DNA from: Conyzicola lurida
GTDB lineage: Bacteria > Actinomycetota > Actinomycetes > Actinomycetales > Microbacteriaceae
NCBI RefSeq assembly: GCF_014204935.1
Contig: NZ_JACHMJ010000001.1
Location: forward strand, 2,852,001 to 2,916,000
Reading direction: 5' to 3'
DNA length: 64,000 nucleotides
Shown: positions 56,211 to 64,000 of the stretch, in pieces
Layout of the letters: each line of letters begins with the position of its first letter
How positions within the stretch are numbered: position 1 is the first letter of the stretch
Program-made: the position numbers and the translations under genes
Notes under the pieces: generated by a model
The model's database searches: none
Told to the model about the DNA's origin: nothing
What the model saw: only the letters and a program-made list of their open reading frames with translations

Positions 56211-57734
56211 TTAGATTCCTTGCGCGAGTCGGTAGTACGCGGAGTTCCACTTCACCTCGTGCGCGAACGAGCGCTTCGTGGTGTTCTCGTCGATCACGAG
56301 CAGTTCGGTGCGCGCGATTTCGGCGAAGTCTTCCCACGCCTCGATGCCGATCGCGGTGGAGAGCACCGTATGGTGCGCCGCTCCCGCGGTGAGCCAGGCC
56401 GTGGCGGATGTCGCGAGGTCGGGTGCCGGCTTCCAGACGGCCCGCGCGACCGGGAGGTGCGGCAGCGGTGCCGGGAGGTCGACGACCTCGACGACGTTCG
56501 CCACCAGGCGGAAGCGGTCGCGCATGTCGGAGAGAGCCACGACGACGCCGGCTCCGGCGTCGGTGTCGAAGACGAGGCGCACTGGGTCTTCGCGCCCGCC
56601 GATGCCGAGCGCGTGGATCTCGAGGCTCGGCTTCTTCGTGGTGAGCGACGGGCAGATCTCGAGCATGTGCGCGCCGAGGATCGACTCCTCCCCCGGTACG
56701 AGGTTGTAGGTGTAGTCCTCCATGAGCGAGGCACCGCCGGGGAGGCCCGCGCCCATGACCTTCGCGGCACGGATGAGAACCGCCGTCTTCCAGTCGCCCT
56801 CGCCGCCGAAGCCGTAGCCGTCGGCCATCAGGCGCTGCACGGCGAGGCCGGGCAGCTGGCGGAGTCCGCCGAGGTCTTCGAAACTCGTCGTGAACGCTGT
56901 GAAGCCGCCCTCCTCGAGGAAGGAGCGAAGACCGAGTTCGATACGCGCGCCGTAGCGCAGCGACTCGTGGCGCGCACCGTCGGGCTGCAGCTCGGGCACC
57001 ACGTCGTAGGACTCGAGGTAGACCGTGACCAGTGCGTCGACGTCGGCGTCGGCCGCGGCATCCACTCTTTCGACCAGTTCGTTGACGCCCCAGGTGTTGA
57101 CGCTGACGCCGAAGCGGATCTCGGCCTCGGTCTTGTCGCCCTCGGTGACCGCGACATTGCGCATGTTGTCGCCGAAGCGGGCGAGCTTCATGCCCTGCGT
57201 GGCGACCCAGCCGGAGGCGGCGCGGGTCCAGGTGCCGACCTGCGCCGTGACGGCGGGGTTCGACGCGTGGCCGACGACGGTCTTGCGCGGCACGTTCATG
57301 CGGCTGGCGATGTAGCCGAACTCGCGGTCGCCGTGCGCGGCCTGGTTGAGGTTCATGAAGTCGAAGTCGATCTCGGCCCAGGGCAGCTCGATGTTGGCCT
57401 GGGTGTGCAGGTGCAGGAACGGCTTGCGCAGGGCGTCGAGGCCGTGGATCCACATCTTGGCCGGGCTGAAGGTGTGCATCCAGGCGATCACGCCGACCAC
57501 GCTGTCGTCGGTGGTCGCGTCGAGCATGGCGCGACGGATGGCGTCCGAGCTCTTGAGCACGGGCTTCCAGACGACGGTGACCGGGATGTCGGAGCTGGCG
57601 TTCAGCAGGCGGACGACCTCTTGCGACTGCTCGGCGACTTGGCGCAGGGTGTCGTCGCCGTACAGGTCCTGGCTGCCGGTCAGGAACCAGACCTCGTTGG
57701 TCGCGAGGTCGGGGATGATCGAGGTGGTGCTCAC
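56211..57734 (-). CDS. araA: L-arabinose isomerase
   Basis: A 507-residue cytoplasmic enzyme converting L-arabinose to L-ribulose. Conserved landmarks are [12 protein letters not shown] near the N-terminus, [31 protein letters not shown] with catalytic Glu, LMEDYTYN with the second Glu, GAHMLEICP with metal His, and AAHHTVLS. The length matches the family. GTG 57734 overlaps the araD stop (GTGA) and has GAAAGGAA upstream; a longer open frame exists but lies within araD. Confidence 0.97.
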   Translation of the reverse strand: MSTTSIIPDLATNEVWFLTGSQDLYGDDTLRQVAEQSQEVVRLLNASSDIPVTVVWKPVLKSSDAIRRAMLDATTDDSVVGVIAWMHTFSPAKMWIHGLDALRKPFLHLHTQANIELPWAEIDFDFMNLNQAAHGDREFGYIASRMNVPRKTVVGHASNPAVTAQVGTWTRAASGWVATQGMKLARFGDNMRNVAVTEGDKTEAEIRFGVSVNTWGVNELVERVDAAADADVDALVTVYLESYDVVPELQPDGARHESLRYGARIELGLRSFLEEGGFTAFTTSFEDLGGLRQLPGLAVQRLMADGYGFGGEGDWKTAVLIRAAKVMGAGLPGGASLMEDYTYNLVPGEESILGAHMLEICPSLTTKKPSLEIHALGIGGREDPVRLVFDTDAGAGVVVALSDMRDRFRLVANVVEVVDLPAPLPHLPVARAVWKPAPDLATSATAWLTAGAAHHTVLSTAIGIEAWEDFAEIARTELLVIDENTTKRSFAHEVKWNSAYYRLAQGI

Positions 57735-58480
57735 TTGCTGGTTCCTTTCGTAGCGGTCGCGGTCGCCGCGGTCGCCGAGCTTGTCGAAGCGCTCTGCCCG
57801 TACACGTTCTGGTACCGGTCGAAGAGCGAGTCGATCGCGCTCTGGGCGATGGGGAGGGGTGCGCCGAGTTGCCTCGAGATGTGCACGGTCTTCGCGACAT
57901 CCTCGGCCATGACGGCCGCCTTGACGGCGTCCTTCGCGTCCTTGCCGATCGTGAAGACGCCGTGGTTCTGCATGAGCACCGCGCGTGAGCGGTGGCCCGT
58001 GAGCGTCGCGACGACGCCGCGGCCGATCGAGTCGTCGCCGATGATCGCGAACGGTCCGACCGGGATCTCGCCGCCGAACTCGTCGGCCATCGCGGTGATG
58101 ACGCACGGGATGGCCTCGCCGCGGGCCGCCCACGCGGTGGCGTAGGTGGAGTGCGTGTGCACGACCCCGCCGACCTCGGGCATGTTGCGGTAGACGTAGG
58201 CGTGCGCGGCGGTGTCGCTCGACGGGCTGCGCTCCCAGCCCGGGGTGTTCTCGATCACGTTGCCGTCGAGGTCGCAGAGGATCTGGTTCTCGGGGCCGAG
58301 CTCGTCGTAGCTCACGCCGCTCGGCTTGATCACGAACAGGTCGGCGCCCGGCACGCGGCCGGAGACGTTGCCGCCGGTCCAGACGACGAGGTCGTAGCGC
58401 ACGAGCTCCTCGTGCAGGCGCGCGACGTCGTCGCGGGTGCGGGCGATCGCCACCTGGATTTCGGGCGAGAAGTCGGTCAT
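57731..58480 (-). CDS. araD: L-ribulose-5-phosphate 4-epimerase
   Basis: A 249-residue class II aldolase-fold enzyme giving D-xylulose 5-phosphate. [18 protein letters not shown], zinc ligands in [12 protein letters not shown] and a later NHGVF His are present. The usual end of the family (VYGQ) is followed by about 20 Ser/Ala/Thr-rich residues, encoded in part by a REP-like CTTCGACAAGCTC sequence. ATG 58480 overlaps the araB stop. Confidence 0.94.
   Translation of the reverse strand: MTDFSPEIQVAIARTRDDVARLHEELVRYDLVVWTGGNVSGRVPGADLFVIKPSGVSYDELGPENQILCDLDGNVIENTPGWERSPSSDTAAHAYVYRNMPEVGGVVHTHSTYATAWAARGEAIPCVITAMADEFGGEIPVGPFAIIGDDSIGRGVVATLTGHRSRAVLMQNHGVFTIGKDAKDAVKAAVMAEDVAKTVHISRQLGAPLPIAQSAIDSLFDRYQNVYGQSASTSSATAATATATKGTSK
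57770..57795. repeat. REP-like sequence in the araD tail
   Basis: GCCGAGCTTGTCGAAGCGC shares the CTTCGACAAGCTC core with elements at 29847 and 45917. It encodes SASTSSA at the start of the extra tail. Confidence 0.5.
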
Positions 58481-60123
58481 GGGGTGGTTCCTTTCAACGC
58501 GAGCGTGTCCACAGCGACGCGCTCGACAGCGAGGCCGGCGTTGTACCGGTCGAGATAGGCGGCGAACCCGGCGACGTCGACGGGGTCGGGCTCGACCGTC
58601 TCGAAGCTCGCGCCCGAGAAGACGGTGTCGCGCAGATAGACGTCGAGGCTTCGCGGGGCGCCGGACGCGGCATCCGCCCCCACGTCCTCTCTGACGAAGG
58701 CGGCCAGCACGGCCATGCCCCACGCGCCGCCCTCGGACGCGGTCTCGGCGACGGACACGGGTGCGTCGAGGGCGCCGGAGAGGAAGCGCTGCGCGACACC
58801 GGCGGTGCGGAACATGCCCCCGTGCGCGAACATCCGGTCGAGCGCGACGCTCTCGCCGGCGAGCACGCGCATGCCGAGAGCGAGCGTGCCGAAGACGCCG
58901 TACAGCTGGGCGCGCATGAAGTTGCCGAGGGTGAGACGGCTGTCGGGCGTGCGCACGACGAGCGGGCGGCCCTCGACCAGTCCCGCGATCGGTTCACCGG
59001 CGAGGTGGTTGTAGGCGAGCAGTCCGCCCGCGTCGGCCTCGCCGTCGAGCGCCTCGCGGAACAGCACGTCGAAGACGGCGTCGTTGTCTACTGCGTTGCC
59101 GGATGCCGCGGCGAAACTGCCGAACATCCCGGCCCAGGCGGCGAGCTCGCTGGCGCCGTTGTTGCAGTGCACCATCGCGACGGTGTCGCCCGCGGGAGTG
59201 GTGACAAGGTCGAGCTCGTGGTGCGCGCTTGCGAGGGGCCGCTCGAGCACGACCATCGCGAAAATGCTGGTCCCGGCGCTCACGTTGCCGGTGCGCGGGG
59301 CGACCGAGTTCGTGGCGACCATGCCGGTCCCGGCGTCGCCCTCGGGCGGGGCGAACACGGCGCCGGGCTGCAGCGCGCCCGTCGGGTCGAGCAGGGCGGC
59401 ACCCTCGGCCGTGAGCTCGCCCGCGGGCTGGCCGGCGACGAGCACCTCCGGCAGCAGTCCGATCAGATCCGCGTGGGCGTACTTCGCGACCAGGTCGGCG
59501 TCGTAGGTCGCGGTCGCCGAGTCGATCGGGAACATTCCGGACGCGTCGCCGACACCCAGCACGTTGCGACCGGTGAGGCGGCGGTGCACGTATCCGGCGA
59601 GAGTGGTCACGCTGGCGATGCGTGTCACGTGGGACTCGTTGTCGAGTACCGCCTGGTGCAGGTGCGCGATCGACCAGCGCAGCGGGATGTTCACGCCGAA
59701 AAGCTCGCTGAGCTCGGCCGACGCCGCGCCCGTCGTCGTGTTGCGCCAGGTGCGGAACGGCACGAGCTGCTCGCCGGCGGCGTCGAACGGGAGGTAGCCG
59801 TGCATCATCGCCGAGACGCCGATCGCGCCGAAGGTCGCGGGGCGCACGCCGTGGTCGCGCTCGACGGCCGCGACGAGGTCGGCGAACGCGGTCTGGATTC
59901 CGGTCCACACGTTCTCGAGCGAGTAGGTCCACACCCGGTCGACGAACTCGTTCTCCCACTCGTGCGCACCGACGGCGAGAACGCGCGACGGGTCGGCCCC
60001 GACGAGGCAGAGCTTGATGCGGGTCGACCCCAGCTCGATACCCAGGGACGTCTGCCCGCTCAGGATCTCGGCTCGCGCGGCGACGGGTAATTCGTCCGCC
60101 AGCGGATGGGCGACAGTGCTCAC
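58477..60123 (-). CDS. araB: Ribulokinase (FGGY family)
   Basis: A 548-residue kinase phosphorylating L-ribulose. The phosphate loop is [18 protein letters not shown], the substrate region is [17 protein letters not shown] and FRTWRNTTT, and the C-terminal domain has [17 protein letters not shown] and [15 protein letters not shown]. It differs from the Escherichia coli enzyme and matches the actinobacterial form, with operon order B-D-A supporting the role. GTG 60123 follows GAGG. First gene of the operon, 68 bases from a near-perfect LacI operator. Confidence 0.9.
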   Translation of the reverse strand: MSTVAHPLADELPVAARAEILSGQTSLGIELGSTRIKLCLVGADPSRVLAVGAHEWENEFVDRVWTYSLENVWTGIQTAFADLVAAVERDHGVRPATFGAIGVSAMMHGYLPFDAAGEQLVPFRTWRNTTTGAASAELSELFGVNIPLRWSIAHLHQAVLDNESHVTRIASVTTLAGYVHRRLTGRNVLGVGDASGMFPIDSATATYDADLVAKYAHADLIGLLPEVLVAGQPAGELTAEGAALLDPTGALQPGAVFAPPEGDAGTGMVATNSVAPRTGNVSAGTSIFAMVVLERPLASAHHELDLVTTPAGDTVAMVHCNNGASELAAWAGMFGSFAAASGNAVDNDAVFDVLFREALDGEADAGGLLAYNHLAGEPIAGLVEGRPLVVRTPDSRLTLGNFMRAQLYGVFGTLALGMRVLAGESVALDRMFAHGGMFRTAGVAQRFLSGALDAPVSVAETASEGGAWGMAVLAAFVREDVGADAASGAPRSLDVYLRDTVFSGASFETVEPDPVDVAGFAAYLDRYNAGLAVERVAVDTLALKGTTP

Positions 60124-60190
60124 TTCTCAGACCTCGTTGTCAGATGGTTTCAGGGCCGCTCAGCTGAATATATTTCGCGGTAGGCCCTTG

Positions 60191-60206
60191 ATGTGACCGT
60201 TCACAT
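60191..60206. promoter_or_regulatory. Ara-type LacI operator before araB
   Basis: ATGTGACCGTTCACAT is a palindrome apart from its C/T pair beside the central CG. The same 16-mer with two or three changes lies in the regulator's own promoter. A strong half-site ACGGTCACAT is at 60233-60242. Confidence 0.85.
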
Positions 60207-60439
60207 TCAATATCCGCAATGCTACATGCGAAACGGTCACATCTGTCAAGGGGCGAGGGTCACGACACGGTAACGCGGTGGTCGGGTGGTGTGTTCTCTG
60301 TCGCGCACACCCGAGCCGCGGCATCCGCCCCGTTCGTCATTCCGGCCAGATCGCGTCGACCGCCCCACCACCCGCGCAATCACGGGCTGCCCCACCCCGA
60401 CCCGCGCATCCGGCCTGAATGATGAACACGCGTTCTCGC

Positions 60440-60523
60440 AACTCAGGCAGTTTCACCGTCCGCCGACACCGTCGCGCGCAAACACGGGGGCGCGGCCGTG
60501 ACGATCGCGATCCTGCCTGAATT
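60440..60523. repeat. Inverted repeat pair AACTCAGGCAG/CTGCCTGAATT
   Basis: The 11-base arms (60440-60450 and 60513-60523) pair with one G-T, 62 bases apart. The layout resembles the pair in xylB. Confidence 0.55.
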
Positions 60524-60583
60524 GCTAATACCCGGGGGCAGGATGGCGCGGCCGGGGCCGCGCGATCGCCTCGGGTCGAGCCG

Positions 60584-61603
60584 CTACTGCCGCGGCGGCG
60601 CCGTCGACGAGCGCACGATCAGCTCGGGCTGGATCTGCTCGCGGCTCTGGCCGACGCCGCCGCTGAGCTCCGAGAGCAGCAGCGCGACCGCGCGGCGTCC
60701 GATCTCGGCGAAGTTCTGGCGCACGGTCGTGAGCGGCGGAGAGAAGTGCGCCGACTCGGGGATGTCGTCGAAGCCGACCACGCTGATGTCGCCCGGTACG
60801 TCGAGCCCCGACTCGCGGCACGCGTGCATGAAGCCGAGCGCCATCTGGTCGTTGCCGGCGAACACCGCGGTGAAGTCACGGAAGCGCAGCAGCTCGAGCC
60901 CCGCGTAGTAGCCGAAGTGGGCACTCCAGTCGCCGAGGATCGGGGCGCGGGTGCGCAGCTCGGCGATGTTGATCTCCTGCAGGAAGCCCTGCATGCGGGC
61001 GTCGGCCTCGATCCAGTCCTGCGGGCCGGAGATATGGGTGATCTCCGTGTGGCCGAGATCGATGAGGTGCTTGGTGGCGATGCGCGCGCCGGTGATCTGG
61101 TCGACCGAGATGCTGTGGCCCAGATCACGACCGGTGGAGTCGAGTGTCACGTACGGCACGCTGATCGACAGGTCGACGAGCGCGTCGAACACGCGCACCT
61201 GCGGGGCGATGACGACGAGCGCCTCGACGCCCTGGCTGAGCAGGTAGTCCATGGCGGTCTTGATCGAGAGGTAGTCGCCCGACGACACGTTGGTGATGCT
61301 CAGCCGGTACCCCGCCTCGCGGGCAGCCTGCTCGATCGCGTTGACGCTCGTGGTCGGGCCGTAGTGCGCGGTCTGCGTCGACAGCACGCCGATCGTGCGG
61401 GTGCGGCTCGTGACCAGGGCGCGGGCCGCCTGGTTGGGCCGGTAGCCGACCTCGGCGATCACGTCGAGCACGCGTTGACGGGTGCTCTGCTTGATACTCG
61501 GGCTGTCGTTGAGCACGCGTGAGACGGTCTGGTACGAGACACCGGCGAGGGCCGCGACGTCGCGGATGTTCGGCGCGCGAACCTTGTCCGGCTCAGTGCT
61601 CAA
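60584..61603 (-). CDS. LacI-family regulator of the arabinose operon
   Basis: A 339-residue LacI protein. The helix-turn-helix PNIRDVAALAGVSYQTVSRV and hinge YRPNQAARALVTSRTR are standard, with the effector domain ending LIVRSSTAPPRQ. TTG 61603 is the only sensible start near the domain. It lies upstream of araBDA on the same strand, with its own operator ahead of it at 61628-61643, so it probably represses both itself and araBDA. It is similar in sequence to the 45958-46974 regulator. Confidence 0.87.
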   Translation of the reverse strand: MSTEPDKVRAPNIRDVAALAGVSYQTVSRVLNDSPSIKQSTRQRVLDVIAEVGYRPNQAARALVTSRTRTIGVLSTQTAHYGPTTSVNAIEQAAREAGYRLSITNVSSGDYLSIKTAMDYLLSQGVEALVVIAPQVRVFDALVDLSISVPYVTLDSTGRDLGHSISVDQITGARIATKHLIDLGHTEITHISGPQDWIEADARMQGFLQEINIAELRTRAPILGDWSAHFGYYAGLELLRFRDFTAVFAGNDQMALGFMHACRESGLDVPGDISVVGFDDIPESAHFSPPLTTVRQNFAEIGRRAVALLLSELSGGVGQSREQIQPELIVRSSTAPPRQ

Positions 61604-61627
61604 TCGTGGTACCCGACTTCGTAGGCG

Positions 61628-61643
61628 ATGTGTACGGTCACAT
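61628..61643. promoter_or_regulatory. Ara-type LacI operator before the regulator gene
   Basis: ATGTGTACGGTCACAT, within the longer GATGTG/CACATC pair at 61627-61644, fits ATGTGANCGNTCACAT with one mismatch. It lies 25 bases before the TTG start. Confidence 0.78.
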
Positions 61644-61710
61644 CCGTGTTAATTATGCACGTGTCGGCCTGTGACGTCTCAAAACGAAAGCCGGCGAAGC
61701 CTTAAACGAA

Positions 61711-61742
61711 AGACCGGCCGACCCCGAAGGGCCGGCCGGTCT
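61711..61742 (-). terminator. Terminator of the second ChvE-type operon
   Basis: AGACCGGCCG/CGGCCGGTCT is a perfect 10-bp stem with a 12-base loop, 19 bases after the receptor stop on the minus strand. It is followed by TTTCGTTT. Confidence 0.8.
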
Positions 61743-61760
61743 CAACCGTTGTACTGCTGG

Positions 61761-62864
61761 TTACTCGTTGACGAGCGCGAGCAGGTCGGGGTTCTCGGCG
61801 TACGCCTCAGCGGCGTTGTCCTTGGTGACGATCACCGGGTCGAGGTACAGCGTGGGCACGTCGACGTTGCCGTTGTTGGTCTCGGTGGTGGTGTCGGGCT
61901 CGTCGCCGGCCTGCAGCGCCTGAGCCATCTCGATCGCCGTTGCGACGAGCGCGCGGGTGTCCTTGTAGATGGTGGAGTACTGCGCGCCCGACATGATCAG
62001 CGGGATCGAGGCGGCCTCGGAGTCCTGACCGGTCACGATGGGGGCTTCGGCCTGTCCGGCGTCGGACACCGAGGTGATGATGGCGCGGGCCAGCGTGTCG
62101 TTGGGCGAGAGGACGCCGTCAACGGTGGTCGACTGGTACGTGCCCTGCATCAGGGTGTCCATGCGACGCTGGGCGTTCTCGGGCTTCCAGCCGTCGGTCG
62201 CCGTCTGGGCGATGTCGGTCTGGCCGGAAACGACGACGAGGGTTCCGTCGTCGATCTTCGGCTGGAGAACGTCCATTGCACCCTCGAAGAAGACGGGGGC
62301 GTTGGCGTCGTCAGACGAGCCAGAGAAGAGCTCGATGTTGTAGGTCGTCTTGTCGGGGAAGCTCGCCGCGAGACCGTCGAGGAGAGCCTGGCCCTGGAGC
62401 TGGCCGACCTTGAAGTTGTCGAACGCGACGTAGTAGTCGACGGCGTCGGTGTTCTGGATCAGGCGGTCGTACGCGATGACGATGGCGCCGTTGTCACGGG
62501 CCTCCTGCACCTGGGTGCCGAGCTGGGCGCCGTCCTTGGCGCCGATGATGATGACCTTGGCACCGTTGGTGATCATGGTCGAGATCTGCTGCTGCTGGTC
62601 GGCAACCGCGTTGCTGGCGCCGGCGTACTGGACGTCGCCTTCGAAGCCGGCGTCTGCGAGGCCGTCCTCGAAGAGGCCGCCCGCGAGAACCCAGTTCTCG
62701 CTGGTCTTGTCGGGAAGGGCAACGCCGATCAGCGAGTCAGCAGCGAATCCGCTGCCCTCTTCGGTCGTGGCTTCGCCGCCACGTCCGTTGTCGCTCGAGC
62801 AGCCGGTCAGGCCGAGTGCGGCGACTGCCATAACGGCGGTCGTAGCAAGAAGGATCTTCTTCAT
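61761..62864 (-). CDS. Sugar-binding lipoprotein, ChvE family (second system)
   Basis: A 367-residue receptor. The lipobox LTGC gives Cys22. The mature part has LIGVALPDKTSENWVLAGG, VIAYDRLIQNTDAVDYYVAF and NIELFSGSSDDANAPVFFEG, so it is paralogous to the 54979-56097 receptor but with different N-terminal ligand-site residues. It is the last gene of its operon, after the permease, whereas the other system starts with the receptor. AGAAAGAGA precedes ATG 62864. Xylose, glucose or galactose are possible ligands. Confidence 0.87.
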   Translation of the reverse strand: MKKILLATTAVMAVAALGLTGCSSDNGRGGEATTEEGSGFAADSLIGVALPDKTSENWVLAGGLFEDGLADAGFEGDVQYAGASNAVADQQQQISTMITNGAKVIIIGAKDGAQLGTQVQEARDNGAIVIAYDRLIQNTDAVDYYVAFDNFKVGQLQGQALLDGLAASFPDKTTYNIELFSGSSDDANAPVFFEGAMDVLQPKIDDGTLVVVSGQTDIAQTATDGWKPENAQRRMDTLMQGTYQSTTVDGVLSPNDTLARAIITSVSDAGQAEAPIVTGQDSEAASIPLIMSGAQYSTIYKDTRALVATAIEMAQALQAGDEPDTTTETNNGNVDVPTLYLDPVIVTKDNAAEAYAENPDLLALVNE

Positions 62865-62943
62865 TGGGATCTCTTTCTTTCTTTTCTGTGTGTGGTGCAG
62901 TGGGTGGAGCTGATTCTCCGGGGTGTCAATCAGTGGGCGAAAT

Positions 62944-64000
62944 CTATTTGTTGAGGTCGGCCGGCACCGCGGTGTCGGGGGTGCCGCCGCCGGGCGTGAC
63001 CTGTGCGGACGTGGCGTCGTCGGAGGACGAACCGCCCTTGTCCTTGCGGGTCATGAGGCCGATGATCGACGGGCGGCCCTGCGTCTTGTTGAAGACGTCG
63101 ACGCCGACGGCGATGAGCAGCACGAGGCCCTTGATGATCTGGACGAGGTCGGACTGGATGCCCTTGAGCGCCAGACCGTTCGACAGGACGGCCATCACGA
63201 GACCACCGATGATCGAGCCGGCGACGGTACCGATACCGCCGGAGACCGCGGCACCACCGATGAAGACAGCGGCGATGGCGTCGAGTTCCCAGCCGGTTCC
63301 GTCGAACGGGCCGGAGGCCTGCGAGCGGGCGACGAAGATCATGCCTGCGAGTGCGGCGAGAACCGACATGTTCATCATCACGAAGAAGTTGACCCGCTTC
63401 GAGTTGACGCCCGACAGCTCGGCAGCGTGCTTGTTGCCGCCGACCGCGTAGATGTGGCGGCCGATGATCGTGTTGTTCGTGAGGAACGAGTAGGCGACGA
63501 CGAGCACCACGAGGATGATGCCGGAGACCGGGAAGCTGGTCCCGACGCGGCCGGTCGCGAACAGGTAGGCCGCGACCATCACGACGCCGCCGAGGATGAC
63601 GACACGGACGACCGAGAGCCAGAGCGGGTTGGATGTCGCGCCCATGACCTTGCGGGTGCGGCGCCCGCGCGCCTCGAGGCCGATCAGGATCAGCACGACG
63701 AGGACACCGAGCAGCATGGTGAGGTTGTTGAAGCCGAGGTTCGGGCCGACCTCGGGGAGGTAGCCCTTACCGATGGTCTGGAATCCCGCCTCGACCGGCA
63801 CGGTGGCCGAGTCGCCGATGAACTGGTTGCCACCACGCCAGATGAGCATGCCAGCCAATGTCACGATGAACGCCGGGACCCCGATATAGGCGACCCAGAA
63901 CCCCTGCCAGGCGCCGATCAGCGCTCCGACGACGAGGCCGAGGATGATGCCGGCCCACCAGGGGAAGTTCCAGTCCTTCATGGCGAGCGCCACGATGATG
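62944..64000 (-). CDS. Sugar ABC transporter permease, GguB/XylH-like (N-terminus off window)
   Basis: The 351 C-terminal residues are visible; the frame is open at the right edge, so the start lies outside. It has [20 protein letters not shown] and LDAIAAVFIGGAAVSGGIGT, almost the same as in the 52150-53358 permease. The C-terminus carries an extra Gly/Ser/Asp-rich cytosolic tail of about 35 residues. Its ATPase gene is presumably upstream beyond the edge. Confidence 0.88.
   Translation of the reverse strand, partial: IIVALAMKDWNFPWWAGIILGLVVGALIGAWQGFWVAYIGVPAFIVTLAGMLIWRGGNQFIGDSATVPVEAGFQTIGKGYLPEVGPNLGFNNLTMLLGVLVVLILIGLEARGRRTRKVMGATSNPLWLSVVRVVILGGVVMVAAYLFATGRVGTSFPVSGIILVVLVVAYSFLTNNTIIGRHIYAVGGNKHAAELSGVNSKRVNFFVMMNMSVLAALAGMIFVARSQASGPFDGTGWELDAIAAVFIGGAAVSGGIGTVAGSIIGGLVMAVLSNGLALKGIQSDLVQIIKGLVLLIAVGVDVFNKTQGRPSIIGLMTRKDKGGSSSDDATSAQVTPGGGTPDTAVPADLNK

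Larger units (their letters stand above)
60124..60583. other. Intergenic region between araB and its LacI regulator
   Basis: A 460-base gap. The first 130 bases are AT-rich and hold the ara promoter and operators. The rest is GC-rich and non-coding by appearance. It includes the hairpins GCGCGGCC/GGCCGCGC (60546-60563) and ATCCTGCC/GGCAGGAT (60510-60517/60537-60544), probable ends for the LacI transcript, and the inverted pair at 60440-60523. Confidence 0.65.

Overview
The window is GC-rich (close to 70% by eye) actinobacterial DNA. Short intergenic gaps, GTG/TTG starts, 1- to 4-base stop/start overlaps, a small 4.5S-type SRP RNA beside tRNA-Ser(GGA), and many LacI-regulated carbohydrate clusters all point to the family Microbacteriaceae. 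That placement is inferred from gene content, not from a marker-gene comparison. I see no insertion sequence, prophage, CRISPR array or plasmid function.

Layout. 1-6.4 kb: the N-terminal part of a large secreted Ig-repeat protein (choice-of-anchor G type), divergent from a LuxR-type ATPase regulator. 6.4-12.8 kb: an operon for a binding-protein-dependent sugar importer plus a GH35 beta-galactosidase, divergent from its LacI regulator across two palindromic operators. 13-16.8 kb: pta-ackA, then SRP RNA and tRNA-Ser. 16.9-26.5 kb: housekeeping and unassigned genes: a membrane protein, a septum-formation-type lipoprotein, a saccharopine dehydrogenase-like/TetR/N-acylamino-acid-racemase-like operon, an overlapping histidine kinase/membrane protein/PAP2 operon, and a Bcr/CflA efflux pump. 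27-46 kb: a pentose and xyloside island with LacI and ROK regulators, GH31 alpha-xylosidase, two sugar importers, xylA, xylB, GH43, a LacI regulator and GH3. 46-51.7 kb: a ytfQRT-yjfF-like importer with a LacI gene at its end. 52-60.1 kb: araB-araD-araA followed by a ChvE/GguA/GguB-like importer. 60.6-64 kb: the LacI regulator of that operon, and the end of a second ChvE-like operon that runs off the right edge.

How it works together. The region reads as a plant-polysaccharide oligosaccharide programme. Lipoprotein-dependent importers bring in galactosides, xylosides/xylo-oligosaccharides, arabinose and possibly galactofuranose. Signal-less GH35, GH31, GH43 and GH3 enzymes hydrolyse them in the cytoplasm. 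XylAB and AraBDA feed the pentose phosphate pathway, and Pta-AckA handles acetyl-CoA overflow. The three MalEFG-type importers have no ATPase gene here and probably share one encoded elsewhere. Regulation appears local: five LacI proteins and one ROK protein, with inverted-repeat operators visible at five promoters.

Structures that the genes do not explain include: a dispersed GC-rich intergenic repeat family (about 12.85, 26.64, 45.8 and 51.97 kb); a short REP-like sequence found between genes and also inside GH31 and the araD tail; perfect stem-loops behind four of the six binding-protein genes; a 16-bp perfect hairpin between xylA and xylB; and composite operators in the xyl region.
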